From Rhodospirillaceae bacterium (GTDB lineage: Bacteria > Pseudomonadota > Alphaproteobacteria > MPNO01 > UBA2964), in the NCBI GenBank assembly GCA_018660305.1, contig JABJKO010000335.1:1-11345 (forward strand): a stretch of DNA of 11,345 bases. Reading direction: 5' to 3'. The position numbers were made by a program, and so were the translations under genes. Each line of letters opens with the position of its first letter. Within the stretch, counting starts at the first letter, position 1. Shown here piece after piece: positions 1 to 6,444 of this stretch. The notes beneath the pieces were generated by a model that did no database searches, was not told the origin of the DNA, and saw nothing but the letters and a program-made list of their open reading frames with translations.

Positions 1-911
1 CTGTCGCCATCCTCCAGCATCTTCGCGGCCTCGCCCCGGGCGCAGAAACCCAGAGCCTCGTAATAGAGCAACTCGGCAATGGCGAAGGCATCGTGGACTT
101 CGGCGAGATCGACATCTTCGGGACCGATTCCGGCTTCTTCGTAAAGCTGTTTCGCGCCGCGCACGGTGATTTCGGCCGATGTCATGTCGCGGAAGCCGGT
201 CATGTATTTGCCCGAATTGATTTCCGAGCCCAGCACGCGGACCGGGTTCGTTGTGTGCTGGCGGGCTTTCTCGGCCGAGCAGATCACCACGGCGGCCGCG
301 CCATCGCCCGACGGGCAGCAATGGAACAGGGTCATGGGATCGGCCACCGGCCGTGCGTTCTTGACCTCTTCGATTGTCACCGGTGTACGGAACTGGGCGT
401 CGGGATTGAGCCCGCCATGTTTACGGGCTTTGACCGAGACTTTGGCGAGCTGGTCTTCGGTTAGTCCGTATTCGTGCATGTAACGCCGCGCCCGCATGGC
501 ATAGAGGGCCGGCATCACCAGCCCATGCGAGACCTCCCAATCCTCTTTCTCCAGGGGCAGGGTGCCGCCTCCGAACTTGGTGAGCTTCTCGACGCCGATC
601 ACCAACACCGAATCATAAACGCCGGCGGCAACGGAAATCCACGCTTCGCGGAAGGCGGTGGAGCTCGACGAGCAGGCATTTTCGATATTTATGATGGGCA
701 GCCCGGTGATGCCGAGCTTCTTGAGGATGCGCTGGCCCGCCATCATGCCGCCCAGGGCCGTCCCGCAATAGGCCGCTTCGATTTCGGTCTTTTTAAGCCC
801 GGAATCCTCGACGGCCTGCTTGACCGCCGGCCAGGCGATGTCGGCCAGGGTTTTCTCGGGATATTTCCCAAACGGAACCAGCCCGGCGCCGATGATTGAT
901 ACCTCACGCAT
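1..911 (-). CDS. Thiolase, SCP-x/lipid-transfer type, 3' part cut by window edge
   Basis: Partial gene of 303 visible codons; the C-terminus lies outside the window. It begins MREVSIIGAGLVPFGKYPEK, the usual thiolase N-terminal strand. The nucleophile region reads NIENACSSSSTAF, with the candidate acyl-accepting cysteine at residue 80. The second active-site block, VHDAF, has its histidine at residue 273; HDxF in place of the NEAF of classical biosynthetic thiolases points to the SCP-x/lipid-transfer-protein branch. The last CxG-type block would be beyond the edge. Family role: Claisen cleavage or condensation of acyl-CoA, or, in DUF35-paired members such as Ltp2, retro-aldol cleavage. Its ATG overlaps the stop of the DUF35 gene (TGATG at 913-909), so the two are probably translationally coupled and may form a complex. 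It is the third gene of the ubiD-DUF35-thiolase operon. Substrate unknown. Confidence 0.93.
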   Translation of the reverse strand, partial: MREVSIIGAGLVPFGKYPEKTLADIAWPAVKQAVEDSGLKKTEIEAAYCGTALGGMMAGQRILKKLGITGLPIINIENACSSSSTAFREAWISVAAGVYDSVLVIGVEKLTKFGGGTLPLEKEDWEVSHGLVMPALYAMRARRYMHEYGLTEDQLAKVSVKARKHGGLNPDAQFRTPVTIEEVKNARPVADPMTLFHCCPSGDGAAAVVICSAEKARQHTTNPVRVLGSEINSGKYMTGFRDMTSAEITVRGAKQLYEEAGIGPEDVDLAEVHDAFAIAELLYYEALGFCARGEAAKMLEDGD

Positions 912-1345
912 CAGCTGTCTCCATCCTTAGCCGGTACGAATGAATAGCTTTCCACCGGTGCGCCGCTCTCGTCCGTTCCGAGGGTCGCCATGCAGACCTC
1001 CATCGGCATGTCCATGACCAGACTATCCGGGTCCACATCGACCATATGGGCGAACACGCGCACGCCTTCGGGCAGATCCACATAGCCCGCCACGAAGGGC
1101 AGGGTCCAGCCCTTGGGGGCCGCATGCACCACCGACCAGCTATAGAGCGTGCCGCGCTCACTTAAGGTAACAGGCGCGACATTCTCCGACATGCATTCCG
1201 GACAGACATCGGTGGGCGGAAACACCCATTTGCCGCAGTCGTTACATTCCGTGGCGAGCAGCCGTACCGCGCCATCGGCGCCGCGCTTCACCGCGTCTCC
1301 CGCCAGATTTAGGGCCTCATGCAGTTCCTGTACAGACTCACTCAT
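911..1345 (-). CDS. DUF35 zinc-ribbon/OB-fold acyl-CoA-associated protein
   Basis: 144 residues, a normal length for this family. A rubredoxin-like zinc ribbon is formed by C34-x2-C37 (CNDC) and C48-x2-C51 (CPEC). It is followed by an OB-fold from about residue 58 to 137 (GTLYSWSVVH, then PFVAGYVDLPEGVRVFAHMV). Known family role: a small partner that binds the CoA part of substrates and joins thiolase-like enzymes in complexes, as ChsH2-DUF35 does with Ltp2 in sterol side-chain cleavage. The gene lies 9 bp after the UbiD gene, and the purine run GAAGAGG at the 3' end of ubiD may be its ribosome binding site, though the spacing is long. It overlaps the thiolase gene by one base. The pairing with a SCP-x thiolase is the strongest clue to its job: a two-protein aldolase or thiolase. 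Confidence 0.93.
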   Translation of the reverse strand: MSESVQELHEALNLAGDAVKRGADGAVRLLATECNDCGKWVFPPTDVCPECMSENVAPVTLSERGTLYSWSVVHAAPKGWTLPFVAGYVDLPEGVRVFAHMVDVDPDSLVMDMPMEVCMATLGTDESGAPVESYSFVPAKDGDS

Positions 1346-1354
1346 GGTGGGTTT

Positions 1355-3019
1355 TTACGCCTCTTCTATGGTTCTGGGAACATCGCGGATCGATGTGTTC
1401 GGCGCAACATCGTTGCGTCTCAACTGCGCGCTGCGCCGGCCATTTTCCATATAGTCCCCGTCCGCCGCCCTTTGCGCCATCTCCTCCCATTCGTCGCTCC
1501 AGTCCCCCAGGGAATAGCCGTGCCACGGGCTTTCCGGCGTGAGCGGCGGCAAATCCAGCGATTCCCAGAGTTCCTTGGCCTGTTCCATATAAGGTTTAGT
1601 GGGCAGCGCGATGGGCGGCATATCGGCCTTCAGCGTGGCATCGATCAGCATGCTGGAATCCTCGCCATTGCCCCGTTCCAGCGACGGGCCGTGGCCACGG
1701 TCGCGATGGGGCAGGATCTGCACATCCAGCGCCGGGTTTGACCGGTAGGCCAGGGCCCAGAACACCGCATCCATGTTTTCCGGATCGATATCCTCGTTGA
1801 CCGCGATGACGAACTTGCCGCAGGCGGAATCTGCGGCTGACGCGGCATAGAGCGCCCGCCAGATTTCGGTGGTGGGCACATCGCGGTCGAACACCAGGAA
1901 CCAGATGCGGCGGATATTGGTCAGCGGCTCATGCATGGACACGTGACGCAGGCCTTTAATGCCGAGCCCGTCGCGCAGATGGTTGAGGAATTTGGGCTCC
2001 ATGGCGACGCGCTTGATGACGCTGGATTCAGACGGCGTCACCTGGCTGATGATGGACGCCATGACCGCATCCTTGCGCCGCGTGATGGCGGTCACGTCGA
2101 AGATGAAATTGTATTCCTCGAGATTGATATGGCCGTGGGATTCGCCGAACGGGCCTTCCGGCTCGAACATTTCGGTGTCCACCAGACCCTCAATGATGAT
2201 CTCGGCATCGGCCGGCACCATCACGTCGATGGTCTTGGCCCTGGTGACCCGGATGGGTGCCCCGGCGAGCGCGCCGGCGACGGCCATCTCATCCACATCG
2301 TCGCGGATTTTCTGCGGGCTGACATAGGCCAGCGCCGGCGGGCAGCCCACCATGATCGCCATGGGCATCTTTTCGCCCCGCGCCTTGTATTTGAACCAGT
2401 GGGCGTGACCGCCCTGCCGCAGATTGACGAACATCTTGAGCCCCAGCCGGTTGGGCGCTTTGATGCCGCCGCGATAGGTCCCCATGTTCTGGATGCCGGT
2501 CTCGGGATCGCGGGTGATGCAGCCGGTGGCCGTCAGATAGGGCGCCACATCGTAACCCGGCGTCGACAGGGGCACCGGCAGCATATCCAGCCCGTTGCCT
2601 TCCCCGTCAAGGTCGGCGCCCTCGACGACGATTTCCTGGCACGGCGCGTCGGTGACCTCGATGGGGGGTGTCGGTGCGGCCAGCGCCTGCTTCCAGTGAT
2701 CGCCGATGGCGTCGACCGGCACCCCCATGCCGATGGCATAAATTTGTCTGGTCGCCGCCATGCCGCCCACAAGAAGCGGAATGTCGTAGGTGCGGCCCTG
2801 GCTGTTGGTGGTGTTGGTGAACAGGAAGGCCTTGCGTTGGTTTTCCGGAATGCCGCCGCGGAACTGCCAGCGCACCAGCGGCATGAGCTCGGTGTCTTTG
2901 TTGACCGGCTCATCGATCCGATACAGCAGATCGGCCTCTTCCAGGGCGCGCAGATGATCGTGCATATCGGGATAGCCCCGATTGCCAAAAGCGTCATTCT
3001 GTTTGATGGCTTTCGCCAT
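1355..3019 (-). CDS. UbiD-family prenylated-FMN decarboxylase
   Basis: 554 residues from the chosen ATG. The frame is open to an ATG at 3091, but that longer start would add a 24-residue arginine-rich tail running through the promoter region. The 3019 start has GAGGG five bases upstream. UbiD enzymes reversibly decarboxylate aromatic or alpha,beta-unsaturated acids with prenylated FMN. Key residues judged by alignment to fungal Fdc1 are intact: N178 and R183 in NMGTYR (Fdc1 N168, R173), E277 in EIIIEG (metal ligand), and E288 and E293 in EGPFGE (Fdc1 E277, E282). H205 or H207 is the likely third metal ligand. The protein should therefore be active. The C-terminal tail (about 495-554, WHGYSLGDW onward, charged) is long. 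No UbiX flavin prenyltransferase gene lies in the window. Substrate is not predictable; an aromatic acid fits the neighbours. First gene of the minus-strand operon. Confidence 0.94.
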   Translation of the reverse strand: MAKAIKQNDAFGNRGYPDMHDHLRALEEADLLYRIDEPVNKDTELMPLVRWQFRGGIPENQRKAFLFTNTTNSQGRTYDIPLLVGGMAATRQIYAIGMGVPVDAIGDHWKQALAAPTPPIEVTDAPCQEIVVEGADLDGEGNGLDMLPVPLSTPGYDVAPYLTATGCITRDPETGIQNMGTYRGGIKAPNRLGLKMFVNLRQGGHAHWFKYKARGEKMPMAIMVGCPPALAYVSPQKIRDDVDEMAVAGALAGAPIRVTRAKTIDVMVPADAEIIIEGLVDTEMFEPEGPFGESHGHINLEEYNFIFDVTAITRRKDAVMASIISQVTPSESSVIKRVAMEPKFLNHLRDGLGIKGLRHVSMHEPLTNIRRIWFLVFDRDVPTTEIWRALYAASAADSACGKFVIAVNEDIDPENMDAVFWALAYRSNPALDVQILPHRDRGHGPSLERGNGEDSSMLIDATLKADMPPIALPTKPYMEQAKELWESLDLPPLTPESPWHGYSLGDWSDEWEEMAQRAADGDYMENGRRSAQLRRNDVAPNTSIRDVPRTIEEA

Positions 3020-3023
3020 GTTT

Positions 3024-3028
3024 CCCTC
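3024..3028 (-). promoter_or_regulatory. Ribosome binding site of the UbiD-family gene
   Basis: On the minus strand GAGGG sits four bases before the ATG at 3019. No comparable site precedes the upstream in-frame ATG at 3091, so this motif decides the start. Confidence 0.6.
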
Positions 3029-3057
3029 GCGTCTCCCACGTGCCGCGTGTTCCGCAC

Positions 3058-3086
3058 AATACACCACACGCCTTACGGCCTGTCCA
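3058..3086 (-). promoter_or_regulatory. Candidate sigma-70 promoter of the ubiD-DUF35-thiolase operon
   Basis: Read on the minus strand, TGGACA (3086-3081; 5 of 6 matches to TTGACA) is followed by a 17-base spacer and TGTATT (3063-3058; 4 of 6 matches to TATAAT). Transcription would start near 3051, leaving a leader of about 30 bases before the ATG at 3019. The spacing is ideal, but this is consensus matching by eye only. Confidence 0.4.
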
Positions 3087-3093
3087 ACCATAC

Positions 3094-3109
3094 GCTACCG
3101 TACGGAAGC
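3094..3109. promoter_or_regulatory. Imperfect palindrome, possible operator
   Basis: GCTACCGTACGGAAGC is a 16-base dyad with one mismatched pair (A/A), built on the perfect core CCGTACGG. It lies 7 bases upstream of the candidate -35 box and 4 bases after the stop codon of the DMT transporter gene. It has no loop, so it is unlikely to act as a terminator hairpin. A regulator binding site is the better guess. No regulator gene is present in the window. Confidence 0.35.
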
Positions 3110-3113
3110 CGGA

Positions 3114-4010
3114 TTATGGCGCGCGCTGCCGCGCCAGCCTTTCGCGGTAGGAAATGATTGTCGCGGCCACGAGGATGGTGAAAGCGCCGGCCCAGGTCCA
3201 GCTATCGGGTATTTCGGAAAACGCCACATAGCCAAAGATCGTCGCGAATATCATCCGGATAAAGGACAGCGGCTCGGCGAAACTGATATCGGCCAGGAGA
3301 TAGGCCTTGGCGGTAAACAGATGGCCGAGACTGCCCATCACCCCGATGGCAACCAGCCCCACAAGCTGTTCCCATGTGGGCCACTGCCAGTAAAAAAGCG
3401 CGGCGACCAGAGTGAGGGGGGTCATGAGGAACTGGACATAGGCGGCGATGGTGGTCGGGTCGTCGGTGCGGGTGAGGCTCTTGGCGCACAGCTTGGAGAC
3501 GGCGGCGGTCGCGGTGGAAACGATGGCCAGGATGGCGCCCAGATTGACTGCTTCGAAGCCCGGCCGGATGACCATCAGCGCGCCGGTGAACCCCAGCCCC
3601 AGCGCCAGCCAGCGCCATATTCTGACACGCTCACCGAACGCCACGATGGCGCCCAGTGTCACGAACATGGGTCCGGTGAGGTTAAGCGCCGTGGCATCGG
3701 CCAGGGGGATCATGGCCAGCGCGGTGAACCAGGTCAGCATGGAGATGGAATTGATGCAGGCGCGGGACATATGCAGGCCGAAGCGCCCGGTCCTGAACAG
3801 CGCCGAGCCGCCGCGCATGAGCAGAGGGACCAGCACCAGAAACCCGAACAGATTACGGTAAAACGCGATGACGAACGGATGGACATCGAACGAAACCAGC
3901 CGCACCGTGCCATGCATGGAAGCAAACAGCGCGCCCGCCAGCACCATGAAGCCTGCCGCGACGATGGTCGGCGAGGCGACAGCAGAGGACGGACCGGCGG
4001 GGGCGGCCAT
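3114..4010 (-). CDS. EamA/DMT-superfamily transporter (first copy)
   Basis: 298 residues, highly hydrophobic, with about ten membrane segments in two EamA repeats (roughly 15-145 and 155-290), the normal size for this family of inner-membrane metabolite carriers. Family signatures are visible: the first repeat ends in LGFTGALMVIRPG, and the second holds the FAEPLSFIRMIFATIFGYVAF stretch followed by a last helix and a basic tail (SYRERLARQRAP). The start is supported by AGGAG at 4024-4020, nine bases upstream. The gene is transcribed away from the OYE operon across a 172-bp divergent region and ends 94 bp before the UbiD gene, so it may be separate from that operon or read through into it. Substrate unknown. 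Export or uptake of an organic acid, amino acid or aromatic would fit. A paralogue of the same family is at 8376-9251. Confidence 0.92.
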   Translation of the reverse strand: MAAPAGPSSAVASPTIVAAGFMVLAGALFASMHGTVRLVSFDVHPFVIAFYRNLFGFLVLVPLLMRGGSALFRTGRFGLHMSRACINSISMLTWFTALAMIPLADATALNLTGPMFVTLGAIVAFGERVRIWRWLALGLGFTGALMVIRPGFEAVNLGAILAIVSTATAAVSKLCAKSLTRTDDPTTIAAYVQFLMTPLTLVAALFYWQWPTWEQLVGLVAIGVMGSLGHLFTAKAYLLADISFAEPLSFIRMIFATIFGYVAFSEIPDSWTWAGAFTILVAATIISYRERLARQRAP

Positions 4011-4026
4011 TCAGGGGATCTCCTGA
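4011..4026 (-). promoter_or_regulatory. Small hairpin over the transporter ribosome binding site
   Basis: On the minus strand TCAGG, AGATCC, CCTGA forms a 5-bp stem with a 6-base loop, directly abutting the ATG at 4010. The Shine-Dalgarno AGGAG (4024-4020) lies half in the stem and half in the loop. It could lower translation, but a 5-bp stem may also be chance. Confidence 0.25.
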
Positions 4027-4095
4027 CAAGGTAGCGGGCGGACAGCGGACGGAAGGAATGCGGCAACCATTCTATCCCGCGGCCCCCTTTACTGC

Positions 4096-4140
4096 CAGCG
4101 GCGGTCTTGCCGCCGCGCAAATCGCGTGTAAGCTCCGCTG
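4096..4140 (+). promoter_or_regulatory. Structured upstream region of the OYE operon, candidate promoter
   Basis: Part of the 172-bp divergent region 4011-4182. It holds a perfect 7-bp hairpin, GCGGCGG (4098-4104), loop TCTTG, CCGCCGC (4110-4116), and a wider inverted pair, CAGCGG (4096-4101) and CCGCTG (4135-4140). A weak promoter can be drawn: TTGCCG (4107-4112), 16 bases, TAAGCT (4129-4134). Several words (CTTG, CCGCCGC, GCAA, CGCGT) recur in the same order in the other divergent region at 9322-9360, which strengthens the case for a regulatory role. Confidence 0.35.
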
Positions 4141-4143
4141 ACA

Positions 4144-4163
4144 AACGAACACGGAACGAACAC
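4144..4163 (+). repeat. Tandem AACGAACAC direct repeat before the OYE operon
   Basis: AACGAACAC occurs at 4144-4152 and again at 4155-4163, an 11-base period that is close to one helical turn. It lies 20 bases upstream of the first OYE start codon, downstream of the candidate promoter. Such spacing is typical of sites bound side by side by a regulator, but only two copies exist. Confidence 0.4.
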
Positions 4164-4182
4164 AGGGACCAAAAGTACCATT

Positions 4183-5313
4183 ATGGCAACCAACACAAAG
4201 GATTTGGCGGCAGACATTCCGCCCATGTTTACACCGTTCAGCCTGCGCGAGCTGACACTGCCCAACCGGGTGGTGGTGTCGCCCATGTGCATGTATTCCG
4301 CCGAGGATCTCGATGGCACGCCCACCGACTTCCACGTGGTCCATCTCGGCAGCCGCGCCGTGGGCGGTGCCGGGCTGGTGTTCACCGAAATGACCCAGAT
4401 CTCCCGCGAAGGGCGCATCTCGCCCGGTGACGCGGGAATCTATGACGACGAGCATGTTGAGCCGTGGAAGCGGGTGGTGGATTTCGTCCATCATCATTCC
4501 GATGCCAAGATCGGCATGCAGCTCGGCCATGCCGGGCGCAAGGCCTGCGAGCCCATTGCCTGGCAGCGCAACACGCCCCTGACCGATGACGAGAAATGGG
4601 AAATCGTCGCGCCGTCGGCCATCCCGTTCGGGCCCGACAGCGACATGCCGCGGGAAATGAACCAGGGCGATATCGCCAAGGTCGTCGATGATTTCGTCTC
4701 CGGCGCCGAGCGCGCCAACGAGGCGGGCTTCGATATCATCGAGCTCCATGGCGGGCATGGTTATCTGCTGTCGTCCTTTATCTCGCCCCTGTCGAACCAG
4801 CGCAGCGATGCCTATGGCGGATCCATGGAAAACCGCATGCGCCTGCCGCTGGAAGTGTTCCGGGCCGTGCGCGCCGTGTGGCCCGAGGAAAAACCGATCT
4901 CGTGCCGGATCTCGGCCATCGACTGGGCCGACGGCGGCAACAATATCGAAGACGCGGTGGAGGTTGGCCGGATGTTCAAGGAGGCCGGCCTCGATATTCT
5001 CGATGTGTCGTCGGGCAATGTGACCCATGTGCGCCGCCCGGTGACGCCGGGGCTATTTCAGACGCCTTTCAGCGAGGAAATCCGCCGCGAAACCGGTATT
5101 CCCACCATGACCGTGGGCAATATCGCGACGCCGGAGCAGATCAACGGGGTGATCGCGGAGGGCCGTGCCGATCTCTGCTGCGTCGCCAAGGGGCATCTGT
5201 TCGATCCCTATTTCGTGCGCCATGCCGCCCGCACGCTGGGGTACCAGTTGCCCTGGCCCAAGCAGTATCCGGCGGCGGCGGTGTTTAATCCGGAACCAGA
5301 GGAAGTCCGCTAA
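4183..5313 (+). CDS. Old Yellow Enzyme-family NADH:flavin oxidoreductase/ene-reductase (first paralogue)
   Basis: 376 residues; an FMN TIM barrel of the YqjM class that reduces C=C bonds conjugated to a carbonyl or thioester. Seen: SPMCMYS with C36 and Y38 (YqjM C26, Y28), QLGHAGRK at 113-120, and the substrate-anchoring pair H189/H192 in HGGHGY, with Y194. FISPLSNQRSDAYGG and SGNVT blocks follow. By recall it most resembles the OYE domain at the C-terminus of anthraniloyl-CoA and salicylyl-CoA monooxygenase/reductases, here standing alone. Oddity: the FMN-phosphate segment, usually GR, reads CVAKGHLFDP, with K336 where an arginine is expected. The start ATG has a weak, distant AGGGA (4164-4168), and both paralogues begin MATN. 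First gene of the operon; its stop overlaps the next ATG (TAATG). Confidence 0.93.
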   Translation: MATNTKDLAADIPPMFTPFSLRELTLPNRVVVSPMCMYSAEDLDGTPTDFHVVHLGSRAVGGAGLVFTEMTQISREGRISPGDAGIYDDEHVEPWKRVVDFVHHHSDAKIGMQLGHAGRKACEPIAWQRNTPLTDDEKWEIVAPSAIPFGPDSDMPREMNQGDIAKVVDDFVSGAERANEAGFDIIELHGGHGYLLSSFISPLSNQRSDAYGGSMENRMRLPLEVFRAVRAVWPEEKPISCRISAIDWADGGNNIEDAVEVGRMFKEAGLDILDVSSGNVTHVRRPVTPGLFQTPFSEEIRRETGIPTMTVGNIATPEQINGVIAEGRADLCCVAKGHLFDPYFVRHAARTLGYQLPWPKQYPAAAVFNPEPEEVR

Positions 5314-6422
5314 TGGCAACCAATCCCGTCGAGGCGGTGACATCTGTCCCCCCCATGTTCACGCCGCTGACCATCCGTGGCATGACCCTGCCCAACCGGG
5401 TCGTCATGTCGCCGCTTTGTATGTATTCGGCCGACGACGGACTGGTGGGTGACTGGCATGTGGTCCATCTCGGCAGCCGCTCCATGGGCGGTGCCGGGCT
5501 GGTTATCGCCGAGATGTCGGCGGTCCATCCCAATGGCCGCATCTCGGTGAAGGATGCCGGTATCTGGGACGACAAGCATACCGAGGGTTGGAAGCGGGTG
5601 GTGGATTTTGTCCACCAGAATACCGACGGCAAGATCGGGCTGCAGCTCGGCCATGCCGGGCGCAAGGGGGATACCGGGGAAAGCTGGAAGCGCGGCAGCG
5701 GCGACGAAACCATCATGGGCTATGACATTATCGCGCCGACGGCAATTCCGGTATCCGAGCGGGCCCGTGTTCCGCGCGAAATTACGCCAGATGAAATCGC
5801 CGCCGTCCCGGGCTGGTATGTGGACGCGACCAAGCGGGCACTGGAAGCCGATTTCGACATGCTCGAATTCCACTGTGCCCATGGCTATCTGATGTCGTCA
5901 TTCATTTCGCCGCTATCGAATAAGCGCACGGACGAGTATGGCGGACCGCTGGAGAACCGCATGCGCCTGCCGCTGAAGGTGTTTCATGCCATCCGGGAAG
6001 TGTGGCCCGATGATCGGCCCATCTCGGTGCGTATATCCGCCATCGACTGGGAGGAAGGCGGGCATGAGATCGAAGACGCGGTTGAGGTATCGCGTCTGTT
6101 CCATGAGGCCGGCGCAGATCTGATCGACGTGTCGTCCGGCATGGTGACCAACAAACGCTCGCCTGATACCACCCTTTTCCAGGTACCGTTCGCCGCGCAG
6201 ATTCGCGCCGATGCCGGGGTGCCCACCATGGCGGTGGGCAATATCGAGTTGGGCGAGCAGATGAACGACATCATCGCGAGCGGCAAGGCCGATCTTTGCG
6301 TGATCGGCCGCGGTCACATGTATGACCCCTATCTGGCCCGCCATATCGCGCGCGAGATTGGCTATGATTTGCCTTGGCCGGGCCCGTATTCGCGCGGCTC
6401 GAAATTCCGCCTGCACGATTGA
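5313..6422 (+). CDS. Old Yellow Enzyme-family NADH:flavin oxidoreductase/ene-reductase (second paralogue)
   Basis: 369 residues, collinear with the preceding gene and clearly a tandem duplicate. C36 and Y38 (SPLCMYS), QLGHAGRK, H187/H190 in HCAHGY, Y192 and R240 are present. The FMN-phosphate motif is the normal IGRGHMYDP with R333, unlike its partner. The segment after GHAGRK (about 119-150) differs most between the two; in this family it forms part of the substrate entrance, so the pair may act on different substrates or form a heteromer. At DNA level there are exact blocks at a constant 1124-base offset, for example 27 bases at 4517-4543 and 5641-5667, and 21 bases at 4336-4356 and 5460-5480. 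The ATG overlaps the previous stop by one base; the stop is 22 bp before the crotonase start. Confidence 0.93.
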   Translation: MATNPVEAVTSVPPMFTPLTIRGMTLPNRVVMSPLCMYSADDGLVGDWHVVHLGSRSMGGAGLVIAEMSAVHPNGRISVKDAGIWDDKHTEGWKRVVDFVHQNTDGKIGLQLGHAGRKGDTGESWKRGSGDETIMGYDIIAPTAIPVSERARVPREITPDEIAAVPGWYVDATKRALEADFDMLEFHCAHGYLMSSFISPLSNKRTDEYGGPLENRMRLPLKVFHAIREVWPDDRPISVRISAIDWEEGGHEIEDAVEVSRLFHEAGADLIDVSSGMVTNKRSPDTTLFQVPFAAQIRADAGVPTMAVGNIELGEQMNDIIASGKADLCVIGRGHMYDPYLARHIAREIGYDLPWPGPYSRGSKFRLHD

Positions 6423-6430
6423 TGCCAAAC

Positions 6431-6436
6431 AGGGAG
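6431..6436 (+). promoter_or_regulatory. Ribosome binding site that fixes the GTG start of the crotonase
   Basis: AGGGAG lies eight bases before GTG at 6445. The open frame runs back to an ATG at 6322 inside the second OYE gene, but homology begins only after the GTG, so this site decides the start. Confidence 0.7.
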
Positions 6437-6444
6437 CCCGCCGC

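Noticed and set aside
1931..3157. Long plus-strand open frame (408 codons) antisense to the UbiD gene
   Set aside because: Histidine-, glycine- and aspartate-rich translation with no family resemblance; it is a by-product of high-GC codon bias in the real minus-strand gene, which has intact catalytic motifs.
2982..4034. Plus-strand open frame of 350 codons across the UbiD start and the transporter
   Set aside because: Low-complexity G, Q, H, R-rich translation, antisense to a clear membrane transporter; no ribosome binding site or homology signal.
4072..5028. Minus-strand open frame of 318 codons antisense to the first OYE
   Set aside because: Translation shows no domain signature, while the opposite strand encodes a complete OYE with its active-site residues.
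6322..6444. Upstream ATG extension of the crotonase
   Set aside because: Lies inside the second OYE gene; homology starts at the GTG at 6445, which has AGGGAG at proper spacing.
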